A stretch of DNA of 64,000 nucleotides from Platerodrilus igneus (GCA_036346225.1 JARFIW010001189.1:1408501-1472500); one strand, 5' to 3'; positions 33,881 to 46,521 are shown, counted from the stretch's first letter. Numbers and translations: made by a program. Notes: generated from the sequence alone by a model not told the origin.

Positions 33881-35811
33881 GAACATTTAATTTATTTTAG
33901 AAGGTAAATAAGCGGCAACATGAAATTCTTGTACGATAGTAGAAAATATTTGTAAGGTAGTAGAATTAATGCATTAGGCTTAGATAGCCTAGCATGCATA
34001 GTTAAACACTCCACCAGAGAATATTTTACCGAAGAATACTTCACCAGAGAATATTTTACCAGAGCACCCTAGAAAATAAACGTGTTACAAAACGAAGTAT
34101 TGTAATCGGCCACGACGAACCGTCTGAAAGTTTATATGTAATTAACTTACCATTTATGCTTATTTTGAACGGGTAATTCAAGTAGACTATCTTCGTATAC
34201 ATTATACTAATATTCTAAAACAATATTTTTGTGTTTCAACAAGAACAAAAGAAAAAGACACCTTTTACATACCAGGTACGACATTTTGGTCTTTGAAAGA
34301 ACTTATTTATCGGAAAACGGCATGTGCACTAGAAAACCGTCAGATATCGAGAGAACGAAAATTTATTTTGATTTGAAGATAACCACACATTTTGAAAAAG
34401 AAACAAACAAGAAAACCATCCTAAATGACAGATTCATGTATATACCAATTGTGTATTTATGGACATTATTCAAAGGTTTACCAATTAGAAAATTACATCT
34501 GATTATAATTATTTATATTATTTATACAAAAGAATGAATATTAAATTAAGGCTAAAAATCGACGTATTTAATGTATTATTTTATAATACTAAAGGGAAAT
34601 GTTACACAAATAAAAACTAACTTGTGATTGTAAACGGTATTAATATAAAATTGAAAAAAAAAATACTTTTATAAGGAAGGAAGTGGGACCTCAATGTAAC
34701 ATGACGAGGTAACTGCGAATTGACATGTTACAGTACAACACACAATGTGAAACGATGCGTTCCTCCTTCAAAAAAAGTGAATTACCTTGCACGCTCGCCT
34801 GCAAGAACTGCACCCAAAACCATGTACCTTATAATAAAACAAGTTTTCTTTGTTGCAGCAAGAGATACCAACAAATTTACGCACCTAGATTTGCTTTTTT
34901 TGGTATTACATTAAGTTGACATAAACTTTTTCAAAATGTTAGCCTCATAGAAAAAAGAGCGGTTAAAACCGTGCCCAAATGGGTGTAATTTTAGGTGCTT
35001 CGGGTAATATTGTTTAAAGTAACCTATTAAGCAACTATGCCAAGTTTCTTGCTTTTAACCTAATTTGCTACGTATTTGTAATGGACAGCTCGCATTATTA
35101 TAGTGCAATACGCTCATTGGGTTGCTAATTTGAAACAGCTCTGTTTAAAGATACATATGTGCAGTCATAATCCTCTGTGAAATAGTCAGACTGTTGTAGT
35201 ATTTAAAAGTGAAAGCTATACAGGTAAATGTAAACTCTCCATGCAACAGTTTAGATACACAAAATATGTAAGCGGGTTTTCTATGGAATACCTACAAACC
35301 AATTAAAAATTCTGTTTATTCATATTTTGTCTACAAATTTAGCATGAAACCCTTGTGTAAGCAGGTGCTTTCAAAAAAGTATGCTCTAATTTAATGGTTT
35401 TTCTCAAGAAGGCCAGCACCCGAAATATACAGTTTAGACTAAAATGAAATTCTCTACTCGTGTTTTTAAAGTATATTAAAGCATTAAAACATCTGTCACG
35501 TCTTGCAAACGTTTCTTTCCTGAATACGTAAATTCCCATCAGATTTGAGAACTAATCCAAAAGTTTGTATTCTTAGCAGGTTATTAAAATATTCTGCTTC
35601 TTATTTTTTAAGAAAAGTATGATAATAATCACGTAAAAACACGGTCAGTTTTTTATAATTCCTTAATGATAATGAATTTCTGTACACGATTTTGTTATTT
35701 CTTAATTAGTTGTAGAATTCATGATTACTCATTAAAAATACACTCGAGTAAAAATTTTATTTAAGGTGTGTGAAGTTTGCATGGGAATTAGAGTGATGTA
35801 TATTCACATCC
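33881..35811. other. No recognised gene; short tandem repeat and small Cys-rich frame
   Basis: Holds a short direct repeat at 34013-34070 (CACCAGAGAATATTTTACC twice). A 64-codon frame at 34725-34919 has a Cys-x3-Cys-x2-Cys then Cys-Cys pattern, and TTTTCTTTGTTGCAG at 34843-34859 looks like a splice acceptor. None of this is enough to call a gene. Confidence 0.35.
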
Positions 35812-36108
35812 ATTTTGAATGGACCTGCACCTTGCCGAAGTTCTAGATTACTAGAACATGTGAAATGGCTTGCGTGTTCTAATGAGCTAAAGAGCCAAAC
35901 TACAGGTCCAATCAAAGTAGTAGGGTCGTTAGTGAGGAACCAGACTAAGACAGGTCCCCGAAAGAGGGCAGCGGCTATTTCGGTACTTAGACTGGCAGAG
36001 ACCATAGGGGTCGGTATGGCAGTCTAAGACACACTACCGCGATGTGGAAGGCAACGGGAAACCACCACATTACCTCCCAAGTACACAGTTTACCTAAATT
36101 ATAATAAA

Positions 36109-37181
36109 ATGATGGCATTCTCTGGGGTAAAAGATTCTGGAGTTAAAATAGTTCCCCATTCGGATCACCGGGAGGGGACTACTTCGGAGGATGCGATCGT
36201 AAAGTTAAGAATAAGAGTCGGGAACATTTTGCGAGTCGGAGCGTGGAATGTTAGAACTATGAAGCAAGCGGGTAAACTATAGAACCTAAACATCGAAATG
36301 AATAGGTTATCACTAGACATAGTAAGGATCAGCGAAGTTCGGTGGCCAGAGGCGGGGGTTTTTGGAGTGAAGACTTCAGGGTAATTCATACAGGAGCAGA
36401 GGAGGGAAATTTGGGTGTGGGAATAGTTATGCGGAAAAAGATTGGATACTGTATAGAAAATTACTTACTAAAGAAGAAAAGAGTACTCATGGTTAGATTA
36501 GAATCTAAATCGGTCACCACAGTAATAATACAAGTATACATACCCACCTCTAGCTACAGTGACGAAGAGGTAGAAGCGATCTACAAAGATATCGAAGACA
36601 TATTAAAACACGTAAAAGGACATGAAAATTTAATAATTGCGGGGGATTTTAATGCAGTGGTAGGTGAGGGTAGGGAAGGAGCGTTAGTAGGTTTATTTGG
36701 TTTAGGCACTAGAAACTAGAGGGGAAATAGGCTGGTAAAATTTTGCGACAAGAACAATTTAATCATTACAAACACATTATTTCAACTCCATGCTAGAAGA
36801 CGATACACGTGGAAGATGCCAGGAGATATAGGAAGATATCAAATAGATTACATTCTTGTTAGACAACGGTTTAGGAATCAAGTAAAAGACTGTAGAAGCT
36901 ACCCAGAAGCAGATATAGACACGGACCACAGCATCGTAATTATGAAGGCCGCACTTAAATTTAAAAATTTGAAAAAAAGAAACGGGAAAAAAGAACTTGG
37001 ACCTACAGAAACAAAAGAGAAAAATATTCAAGAAAGATTCGAAAAAAGGTCAAATGAATTGCTCAAAGATATCGGGAAAATATCTGATACTAAGGAAGTA
37101 GAAACAGAATGGATTAACATTAAATCCAGCCTCGACATGATGCCAGAGATATTCTGGGGTATACACAAAAAGAAAAAAAAG
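36109..37181 (+). pseudogene. LINE endonuclease domain, copy B
   Basis: After MMAFSGVKDSGVKIVPHSD the frame reads NILRVGAWNVRTMKQAG, a stop, LSLDIVRISEVRWPEAG, GVGIVMRKKIGY, VIIQVYIPTSSYSDEEVEAI and LIIAGDFNAVVGEGREG. It then continues (in the frame at 36816) with DIGRYQIDYILVRQRFRNQV and EADIDTDHSIVIMKAALKF. WNVRTM, GDFN, IDYIL and the DHS block are the catalytic signatures of the exonuclease-endonuclease-phosphatase fold. Two or three frame breaks are present. It would nick the target DNA to start reverse transcription. Confidence 0.87.
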
Positions 37182-37519
37182 AATCTAAGCCGCATGTACG
37201 GCTCACAACCAAACTTAGACATTAAGTTCAACAAATATTACTTACCTTTGTGTTAAATATTTGAAATTTAATTGTACGCGAAAATAATAAATAGTAATGT
37301 GTAAAAATTCGTATTTAAAGTCGAATATCTTGATTAATAATTGAAATATCGAAAAGTGAATAGCGTATTCGTATTCAGCGTAAAAAACTGGATAAGAATC
37401 ATATATTATATGTCTTGTAACATCACGGGAACCGTGCAACGGACAGACAGACAGACCGACCAACAGACCGACCGACAGACTAGATCATCTCATAAACCAA
37501 ACGAAGTTTGGTTGATAAG
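37182..37519 (+). mobile_element. Inverted-repeat element with terminal hairpin, ~340 bp
   Basis: Interrupts the LINE frame exactly between lysine-rich linker codons and the PWITKDILNLID stretch. Inner 11-bp inverted repeats CAACCAAACTT (37206-37216) and AAGTTTGGTTG (37504-37514); the right end forms the hairpin CCAAAC-GAA-GTTTGG. A GACA/GACC microsatellite lies at 37440-37480. The architecture matches the elements at 58257-58911 and 60337-60757 and recalls Helentron-type non-autonomous elements; class uncertain. Confidence 0.65.
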
Positions 37520-39411
37520 AAACCATGGATAACCAAGGATATCCTGAATTTAATAGACAAAAGACAAAAATACAAAAATAAATCAGACGAAGCAGGAAAA
37601 CAGAGATACAAAGCCATAAAATGGAAAATTATTCGCAAATGCAGGAAAGCTAAAGAACAATGGATTGATAAAAAGTGCAAAGAGGTACAAACTAAGATGG
37701 AAGTAGGAAAGACAGATGAAGCATACAAACTAATTAGAATCAATTTTAGGGTTACAAAACCGTATAGCAAAAATATAAGGGACGCGGGAGGAAATTACAT
37801 TATAGAAAATGTAGAGAAAGTGGGTAGATGGCAAGAATATATAGGGAATTTATATGCAGGAGAAAAACTAACTGCATTAGAAAAGGAATCAGACATTGAA
37901 AATGATGACTTGAGATATCCTATACTTAGAGATGAATTTGAATTAGCATTAAAGGGTCTGAAAAATAGTAAGGCACCGGATACAGATATGGTGCAAGCGG
38001 AGACTCTAAAAACCGCTGGTCAAGCAGTAACAGAACGTCTCTTCCAACTTGTAAGCTATATGTATGAAACAGGCGAGATACCCAAAGATTTCAAACATAA
38101 CATCATAGTAACTATACTAAAAAAGAAAGGCGCAGATAAATGTGAAAATTTTCAAACAATAAGTTTGGCAGATCACGTATCAAAGATATTAACTAGAATT
38201 GTACAAAGACGAATGGAAAAACGGGCTGAAGAAATACTAGAAGACCAATTTGGGTTTAGACGAAACAGGGGAACACGGGAGGCTATCTTAGCTCTGAGGG
38301 TAATAATGGAGAAAACAATAGAAAAAGGGGAAAGCGTGTATATAGGGTTTGTAGATCTGGAAAAGGCATTTGACAATGTAAAATGGAAAAAAATGTTCAA
38401 AATACTCAAAAAGATTTAAATGAGTTATAGAGATAGACGGATAGTACATAGCTTATACAAAGAGCAAACAGGAGTAATCGAATTAGAGCAGGAACGTAGA
38501 AAAGTAAACATCAGGAAAGGGGTGAGACAGGGATGTTTCCTATCCCCATTAATTTTTAACTTGTACATTGAAGAGGCAATAAAAACTCTCAAATGCAGGA
38601 AAGCATTTGAAATTACTATGCAGGGACAAAAAATTGATATGCTTAGATTTGCAGATGATATAGCGGTATTAGCATCTAGCAAAGAAGAGTTAGAAGCTGC
38701 TCTCAATGAAATGGAAACGGTTCTAACAGAGAGATATGGTATGAAAATTAACAAAAGTAAACCAAAGTACTAGTATGCAAAGGAGGAAAAAATAAATCAA
38801 AAGCAAGAATACAAATATGTAACACGAACTTACAAGAGGTTAAGGATTTCTGCTACCTAGGAAGCCAAATAACGCAAGATGAGAAAAGCACAAAAGATAT
38901 AAAACAGAGATTAGCACAAGGTCGTGCTACATTTAACAAGAAAAAGCAACTATTGTGTTCAAAGACAAGAAACATAGAAACAAGGAAAAGATTGCTTGAA
39001 ACATATGTATGGGGCACAGCACTGTACGGTTGTGAAACATGGACAGTAGGAGAAGCAGACAAGAAAAATGTAGAAGCCTTTGAGATGTGGTGCTACAGAC
39101 GATTGATGAAGATATCATAGACAGTTAAAAACACAGAGGTACTAAAAATGGTAGGGGAAGAAAGAAATATGTGGAGAACGGTAAAAAATAGGAGAGATAG
39201 GATAATAGGCCACATACTACGGCTTGAGGGAATAGTGCGGAATATACTAGAAGCAGAGATAGGAAAAAAGAGAAGAAGAGGTAGACCTAGGTTAGACTAC
39301 TGCACACAGATAGTGAAAGATGTAGGCTGTAGGAGTTTCAGGGAAATGTGTAGGCTAGCTCAGAATAGAAATCAATGGAGGTACGCATCCAACCAGTCCC
39401 AAGATGGATAA
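37508..39411 (+). pseudogene. LINE reverse transcriptase, copy B
   Basis: The longest open segment in the window (37508-38419, about 300 codons) holds the linker and fingers: KYKNKSDEAGKQRYKAIKWK, YPILRDEFELALKGLKNSKA, FGFRRNRGTREAILALR and VDLEKAFDNVKWKKMFKIL. A stop follows, then NIRKGVRQGCFLSPLIFNLY and LRFADDIAVLASSKEELEAA (38420-38773), with the FADD catalytic pair. The C-terminal domain follows in other frames: GSQITQDEKSTKDIKQRLAQ, YGCETWTVGEADKKNVEAFE and NRNQWRYASNQSQDG ending at 39411. The motifs are intact but at least three breaks separate them. Confidence 0.9.
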
Positions 39412-41262
39412 ATTAATGACGAAGAAAGTAACTGCACTTTAACATGATATTTATTATAAGCAACTACACGCATTGGATGGGCAATATTCTCGAATAATGG
39501 TAATTGCGTGAAAGCATTTACTGGAAAACTATTATTTCGGCAAATGTCTAAGTGTTGGGGGATCTTGGCAGCCACAGGTTGCTTAACCCCCTTCAATAAA
39601 TCTCAACGAAATAGGGCATAATATGTTACGTGCCAAGGGTCACTTTAACATTTTATGTTAAGTTTTTTGATATACGGAAGTTTCCCGCCTAAATTTTTAA
39701 ATACGCGGTACGCGGGAACTTTTAAACGGACTAGGCGGTACTTCCGTACGTAATAGTAGTGAGTTTGCGCAAGAGTGCATATCCCTAGAGGGTTAGGGCA
39801 ATGCTAGACAATGGGGTGGGAGAGTTCTCCGCTTCTCTCGCGATAACGTGGCTTTTTACCTGATATCGTCGTGTTAAGTGCACGTTTCTATCTTTGGTAA
39901 CGTATCGTTAGGGTTTACCTATGTAGTTCCTTCTCTAATTATCTTTTTGTTTGTCTACCTTTACCTCCTTCCTGTCAAAACCCTACATAGGCACAAATCT
40001 ACCGCCACCTAAGGACTACCGAACTTCATGCCTGAGGAGGACTCATGATTACCTTGGCTAACCGGTGCTGATTTGTACGCATTTGGTAGCGTCAGCGTAT
40101 CATCTTTAATTCCGCCGGGAGGAGCCCCGACTGGAGTGGTTAGAAGCCTACCGGAGCGCGATTTCAGGCGGAAACAGGATACCTAATGTAAGTAATTCGT
40201 TACTTAATTTGCATGCGCTTATTTCCTTGTTTTTGAATTATTTAAATTTGCGTAGTATTACGTAATATTGATGACATCATCAGTAGTTGAACCGCGCCGA
40301 AATCCGTATAAGATTTGGTGCTGCCAACTGTGATAGTGTCTCTTATACCATGCTACCGGTGTTGTAATTATCGAACTTTAAATTTTAACTACCGTTTTTC
40401 TTATAACAAATATTAGAAAATAATATAAGGGGAACCGAGCTGTATTGCTGTGTGAGAGAATTTCAGGGAACTATGTAGGTTAGTTTAGAAAATAAATAAG
40501 TGCAGGTACATGTCCAACCAGTTTTGAGACGGGCAACCCAATGACGAAAAAATAAGCGCAGATAAATCTGATGATTATTATAAACAACTATTTGTTTGTT
40601 GTGAAATATCTGCAACTAATATTGACTGTGCGAAAAGATATATTGAAAAAAATATTAAATCAGTAAATGTTCAAGTGCTGGGGGAACTAGGCAGCCACAG
40701 GCTGCTTACCCCCCTTTCTCAACCACTGAATGTCGGAGAAATAGGGTATATAATTGTAAAACAATAGAAGGGGACCGAACTGCATCTAACAAGAAAGAAC
40801 GGCACCTATAATGAAAGACAACAAACATACAACAAAAAATTGTTGAAAGCGTATGTGTGGAGCACAGCACAGACAGTATGCCTACGAAATACGAGCAGTC
40901 TGAAAATCAGACAAAAGAACAGTAACAGCCTTTAAAATGCCGTGCTTCAGATGTATGAGGATGGACAGACAATGGTAATAACAAATAGGTTATAGAAACA
41001 GTAAGGGAGCAAGGATATCTTTGGGAAAAAATATGAGAAATAGAAGGGCAGAATACGTTCTAAAACATTTTTGAGGAATAGTATGGGATATATGACAAGC
41101 AGAGATAGGAAAAAAGAGATGGATGTAGACCTAGATCAGATAGTGATAGATCCAGACTGTGCAAATTTCGGGGAAATCTGTAGGTTAGTTCAGAATAGGA
41201 AACAATAATGGTACGCGTCTAACCAGTTTCAGGACTGAAGACCCAATGATGATGATGATATT
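39412..41262 (+). repeat. LINE copy B duplicated 3' region
   Basis: After the RT stop: hairpin module (GCAGCCACAGGTTGC near 39570), solo LTR, short second C-terminal coding piece (40440-40550), second hairpin module (GCAGCCACAGGCTGC near 40691), diverged RT tail (40810-41200) and TGATGATGATGAT at 41247-41262. Without the LTR this is about 1.06 kb, similar to copies A and C. Confidence 0.75.
39624..40408 (+). mobile_element. Solo LTR with AATA target duplication
   Basis: A 785-bp insert begins TGTTACGTGCC and ends CTTATAACA, an LTR-type TGTTA...TAACA inverted end, flanked by AATA at 39620-39623 and 40409-40412. The uninterrupted sequence is seen in copy A. The 4-bp duplication and ends fit a gypsy-type LTR. 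It is unrelated in sequence to the LTR at 29042-29585. Confidence 0.9.
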
Positions 41263-42235
41263 CACATAAATATTTAAATGCAAATTTGAGAAAATTTGAA
41301 ATGAAAACCAACAAGTGTGTGGTCTCTGAAGTTAAAACCGTATTATAAGAAAAAGTATGCATATATCTTTTAAATTTCCAATTAAACTCAACAGTAAATT
41401 TTTTGTTACTAATATAAAACTAATGAAAAAGCTATTTCATTTACTATATTAATATTTTATTAATTTGTGTAGATTATTTTTACAAGATCGTTAGCTGTTA
41501 TCCGGAAACACTAATGAAGTAAAAAAGCACTTAAAAGTATCACGCAAATACACATCGATCTATCTACACGTTTTAAGCAATTCATCTAATTTCAAACTTT
41601 AAGGTCTACCAACATCTGTCTTATTCTTACTGTTAGGATAGCAGAAATATTTCCTTTTCAGGAAATACATTCACCCTTCGATTTAAGTCAATTTCCTTTG
41701 TGTACGCGAAACCACTACAATACTACTCTAAACGTCCGTAACTCGCAAGTCGTGACACTTTAAAAGCAATTCACATTTTGTGTTCGTGACGTTTTAAAAT
41801 GTTTAAGAAGTTGTATCTGTATTTGAAGTAATTCCCGAGTACAAATTTGAAATAGTGGCAAGACAACGATTAGAATAAAGCTTTAGAAACCACAGCCTTT
41901 GTTAAATATTCTTGCAGTTTGCAACATAAAATAACTTTTTAATTTTAGACAAAGTTCAATATTGTATGGCTAAAAGTGGACTGATTTGAATTATTATAAA
42001 TATAAGGTTTGGACACAATAAGTTTACGCGATCTGTTATTTATATTCAATTGCAGTCAGCTTTCTACTTAGCAGCATAAATAAATGAGCTACTAATTCAT
42101 AAGGACTTCACACTCGAATTTATCGTCTGCTTCCAGCGAGCACTGATGCTGATCCTCGCATATGTACCACCTCAAATAATGTTGCTTCCTAACAGAAGAT
42201 CAACAACGGTAGCATTTAAAAAGTAAAGTAATATT
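41263..42235. other. No recognisable gene
   Basis: AT-rich spacer between LINE copies B and C; nothing identified. Confidence 0.5.
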
Positions 42236-42538
42236 AATTCCATTTCGAATGGACCTGCATTTTGCCGAAGTTCTAGATTACTAGAATAGGTGAAATGGCT
42301 TGCGTGTTCTAACGAGCTAGAGCCAATCTACAGATCAACCAAAGTAGTAGGGTCGTTAGTGAGGAACCAGACTAAGACAGGTCCCCGAAAGAGGGCAGCG
42401 GCTCTTTCGGTACTTAGATTGGCAGAGACCACAGGGGTCGGTATGGCAGTCTAAGAAACACTACCGAGATGTGGAAGGCAACGGAAACCACCACATTACT
42501 TCCCAAATACACAGCGTACTTAAATTGTAGTAAACATA

Positions 42539-43380
42539 ATGGCATTCTCTGGGGTAACAGATTCCGGGGTTAAAATAGTCCCTCAATCGGATCTCCGAGA
42601 GGGGATTACTTTGGAGGATGTGATTGGAAAGTTCAGAGTAAGCGTCAGGAACATTTTGCGGGTCGGAACGTGGATTGTTAGAAGTATGAAGCAAGTAGGT
42701 AGGTTAGAGAACTTGAAAATTGAAGTGAATTGGAGTGGAGACCTCAGGGTAATTCATACAAAAGCAGAGGAAGGAAATTTGGGTATGGGGATAGTTATGT
42801 GAAAAAAGATAGGACACTGTGTAAAAATTACTTACAAAAAAACGAAAAAGTACTCATGGTTAGATTAGAATCTAAACCGGTAAACACAGTAATAATACAA
42901 GTATACATGCCCACCTCAAGCTACAGTGACGAAGAGGTAGAAGCGATATACAATGATATCGAAGACATACTAAGATACGTAAAAGCACATAAAAATTTAA
43001 TAATTACGGGAGATTTTAATGCAGTAGTAGGTGAGGGTAAGGAAGGATCGACAGTAGGTTTATTTGGTTTAGGGCCGAGAAACGACATGGAAAAAAAGCT
43101 GATACAATTTTGCGACAAGAACAATTTAATCATCACAAACACATTATGTCAACATCATGCTAGAAGACGATATACGTGGAAGATGCCAGGAGATATAGGA
43201 AGATATGAAATAGACTACATTCTTGTTAGACATCGGTTTAGGGATCAAGTAAAAGACTGTAGAAGCTACCTAGAAACAGATATAGACACTGATCACAACA
43301 TCGTAATTATGAAGGCCTCACATAAATTTAAAAATTTGAAGAAAAAAACGGAAAAAGGCACTTTGACTTTGAGAAACTAA
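42539..43380 (+). pseudogene. LINE endonuclease domain, copy C
   Basis: Starts ATGGCATTCTCTGGGG (MAFSGVTDSGVKIVPQSD), then NILRVGTWIVRSMKQVG. The block with DIVGISEVRW is deleted, so GNLKIEVN joins directly to WSGDLRVIHTKAE. A long frame at 42730-43380 holds VIIQVYMPTSSYSDEEVEAI, LIITGDFNAVVGEGKEG, DIGRYEIDYILVRHRFRDQV and TDIDTDHNIVIMKASHKFK. The loss of the first catalytic block makes the nuclease inactive even though the rest is well preserved. Confidence 0.86.
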
Positions 43381-44324
43381 AAGAGAAAGATATTCAAGAA
43401 AGATTCGAAAAAAATTTAAATGAATTGCTTAAAGATATCGGAAAAGTATCTGATGCTAAGGAAGTAGAAACAGAATGGAATAACGTTAAATCCAGCTTAG
43501 ACATGGCGGCCATAGATATTCTAGGGTATACACAAAAAGAAAACAAGAAAGCATGGATAACAAAGGATATTCTGAACGTAATAGAAGAAAGATGAAAATA
43601 CAAAAATAAATCAGACGAAACAGGAAAACAGAGATACAGAGCCATAAAATGGAAAATTATTCGCAAATGCAGGTAAGCTAAAGAACAATGGATTGATGAA
43701 AAGTGTAAAGAGGTACAAACTAAGATAAAAGTAAGAAGTAGGGATATAGAACCGTATAAAAAAATATAAGAGACGCGGGAGGAAACGTCATTATAGAAAA
43801 TGTAGAGAAAGTAGCTAGATGGCAAGAATATATAGGGAATTTATATGTAGGAGAGCAACTAACTACATTTGAACAGGAATCAGAAATCGAAAATGATAAG
43901 TTGGGATATCCTATACTTAGAGATGAGTTTGAATTAGCAATAAAGAGTCTGAAAATGATAAGGCACTGGTTACAGATAAGGTGTAAGCAGAAACTTTAAA
44001 AGCTGCTGGACAAGCAGTAACAGAAGTTTCTTCCAACTTGTAAGCTACATGTATGAGACATGCGAGATACTCAAACATTTCAAACGTATCATCACAGTAA
44101 CTATACCAAAAAAAGGAGCGCATAGATGTAAAAATTTTCGAACAATAAGTTTAACAGCACACGTGTCAAAAAGATTATCTAGAATTGTACAAAGACGAAT
44201 GGAAAAACGGGCGGAAGAAGTACTAGGAGAAGACCAATTTGGCTATAGGCGGAACAGGGCAACACATGAGGCTGTTTTCGCCCTGAAAGTGATAATGGAG
44301 AAAACAATAGAAAAAGGGGAAAGC

Positions 44325-44371
<47 letters not shown>

Positions 44372-44588
44372 TTGTAGATCTGGAAAAAACATTCGACAAT
44401 GTAAAATAAAAAAATGTCCGAAATACTCAAAAATATTGTAATGAGTTATAGGGATAGGCAAATAATATATAGCATATACAAAAAGCAAACAGCAGTAATA
44501 GAATTAAAGCAGAGACGTAGAGAAATAAACATTAGGAAAGGGGTGAGACAAGGATATGCCCTATCCTCATTAATTTGCTACGTACATT
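43381..44588 (+). pseudogene. LINE reverse transcriptase, copy C, 5' part
   Basis: Broken frames include AWITKDILNVIEER, YKNKSDETGKQRYRAIKWK and, in the frame at 44049-44441, LTAHVSKRLSRIVQRRMEKR and FGYRRNRATHEAVFALKVIM. An (AT)n run at 44328-44367 then interrupts GFVDLEKTFDNV. RKGVRQGYALSSLI follows before the 44598 insertion. Many changes; inactive. Confidence 0.82.
44328..44367 (+). repeat. (AT)n microsatellite
   Basis: About 20 AT units expanded inside the RT sequence between VYI and GFVDLEK, where copy B has only TATATAGGG. Confidence 0.9.
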
Positions 44589-44597
44589 AACGTAACA

Positions 44598-45779
44598 TAA
44601 AAAAACAAGAAAAAGAAAGAAAGGATGACCGGGATTAAAAAGAAACCTGAAATAAATAGAAGAAAAAATATAAACATTCACTCATTCACACTCTGAACAA
44701 AACATACAAAGGAAAAGAAAGAACTTATAATTAACAAAATATGTACACAACACAGTAAAAAAATTATTCATTAAAATGATGAGCTTTAGTTTTTAGGCAA
44801 CTACCCCCTGACAGTAACTGGAAAAAAAAGAAACAAACCCAACCCTAAAATCTACAGCTCTAGATCATCGTAAATATAAACTTAAACTATATGTACATAC
44901 ATAATGGCAACATTTTTAAATGTACCCGCAAGTCTTTAAGCAGTTTTTACAGTAATAATTAATATAGTGTTAGTAATTTATAACCAAACAGTAAAGCAGT
45001 ACGAAAAGCGCAGGAAATACCCAAATGATTCAATAATTTTCGTATGTATAAATTAAATTTAGCAATGCCATAGTTGAACGGTACAATCACAGGCGTTCTC
45101 GTTCCGAAGTAAGAAACAGATACTAAGAAAAAAGAGAACTCACCCTCGAGTTACTGACATCGGGGTGGAGACTGTCGCTGGTCCACGTCAGCGAGTGGGT
45201 AAGCCTACACCCAAGCAGAACGCATTAAAAAACGACAGCTCGAGGGATTAACGTGTCCCCCGCAGGAAGCTAGAATGATTACGAACAATAGATTAATTTA
45301 TTAAAACCAAAAAGTAACATTTTATAAACCCTATATACTCACCACGCTATAATGCGTGCCAGCAATTCGCGTAAAGAAAACGAAACGAAGCAAAACAGGA
45401 CGGATGTTTTCTGGTTGCTAATCAAACAGAAAGTCAATATTAAATTTGTTAAAGCACCAAAGCTTAACGTAAACTTATCGCAAAGGAAATAACACAGGAA
45501 AACCCGAATTTTATTAAAATAAATTTGTCGAATTCTTTAAAAACGGAAGACACACCGGCATTTAATTAGTGAATACTTGGAAAGACGCCTATCTAATTAT
45601 GGTGTAAATTCCACGTTAAGAAATTCTTAGAAAGGATATTTATTTTAAATAAGCATAAAGATTTATCAAGTAAAATATATAGGATGTTAATTATTAATTA
45701 CAATACAAATTTTAATACAGCAAAGGGGATTTAAGTTAAAAATTATTGTATATAAACTACTCAATTATTTACGAAAATG
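44598..45779. mobile_element. Unclassified 1.18-kb insertion with a foldable core
   Basis: Flanked by AACGTAACA at 44589-44597 and 45780-45788, a 9-bp duplication. It starts with an A-rich run (TAAAAAAACAAGAAAAAG). No long frame. At 45143-45246 the ends CCCTCGAG and CTCGAGGG can pair over 8 bp and enclose hairpins TCGCTG/CAGCGA (45175-45194) and TGGGT/ACCCA (45196-45213). I do not recognise the family. Confidence 0.5.
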
Positions 45780-45788
45780 AACGTAACA

Positions 45789-46521
45789 AATTTTTAACAC
45801 AAAAAAATGATATGCTTGGATTTGCAGATGATATAGCGGTATTAACATCTAGCAAAGAAGAGTTAGAAGCTGCTCTTAATGATATGGAAACGGTTCTAAC
45901 AGAGAGCTATGGTATGAAAATTAACAAAACTAAAACTAAAGTACTAGTATGCAAATGAGGCAAAAATAAATCAAAAACAAAAATACAAATATGTAACACG
46001 AACTTACAAGAGGTTAAGGATTTCTGCTACCTAGGAAGCCAAATAACGCAAAATTGAAAAAGCACAAAAGATATAAAACAAAGATTAGCACATGGTCGTG
46101 ATACATTTAACAAAAAAAAAGCAACTACTGTGTTCAAAGACAACAAACATAGAAACAAAGAAAAGATTGCTTAAGACATATGTGTGGAGCACAGCTACGG
46201 CTGTGAAGCCTGGACAGTAGGAAAAGCGAACAAGAAAAAGGTAGAAGCCTTTGAAATGTGGTGCTACAGACGTATGATGAAGATATCCTGGACAGACAAA
46301 GTTAAGAACGAAGAGGTACTAAAAATAGTAGGGGAAGAAAGAAATACATATGTTGAAAACGGTAAAAATAGGAGAGATACAATGATATGCCACATACTTC
46401 GGCATGAGGGAATAGTGCGGACTATATTAGATGTAGGCTGTAGGAGTTTCAGGAAAATGTGTAGGCTAGCTCAGAATAGAAATCAATGGAGGTACGCATC
46501 CAATCAGTCCCAAGATGGATA
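45789..46521 (+). pseudogene. LINE reverse transcriptase, copy C, 3' part
   Basis: Resumes with DMLGFADDIAVLTSSKEELE, the FADD block, then NDMETVLTESYGMKINKTK. After breaks it continues at 46184-46521 with SYGCEAWTVGKANKKKVEAF, MWCYRRMMKISWTDKVKNEE, HILRHEGIVRTILDVGC and NRNQWRYASNQSQDG. A 60-base in-frame deletion removes the EIGKKRRRGRPRLDYCTQIV segment present in copy B. Confidence 0.87.

Larger units (their letters stand above)
35812..41262 (+). mobile_element. LINE copy B, nearly full length
   Basis: The 5' end has the CCATTTTGAATGGAC palindrome; the leader matches copies A and C closely (GACTAAGACAGGTCCCCGAA, GATGTGGAAGGCAACGG). The coding region starts ATGATGGCATTCTCTGG at about 36109, followed by endonuclease and RT, and the duplicated 3' region to ATGATGATGAT at 41262. 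Two insertions break it: an inverted-repeat element at 37182-37519 and a solo LTR at 39624-40408. It is the best-preserved RT of the group. Confidence 0.88.

Noticed and set aside
34229..34537. A 102-codon frame as a gene
   Set aside because: AT-rich, low-complexity composition, no motif and no supporting context.
37508..38419. A host gene, because of the ~300-codon open frame
   Set aside because: It is the RT fingers and linker of LINE copy B, flanked by the rest of the element.
44179..44488. Minus-strand frames with Tyr-Ile repeats over the (AT)n tract
   Set aside because: They are antisense readings of LINE RT and a microsatellite.
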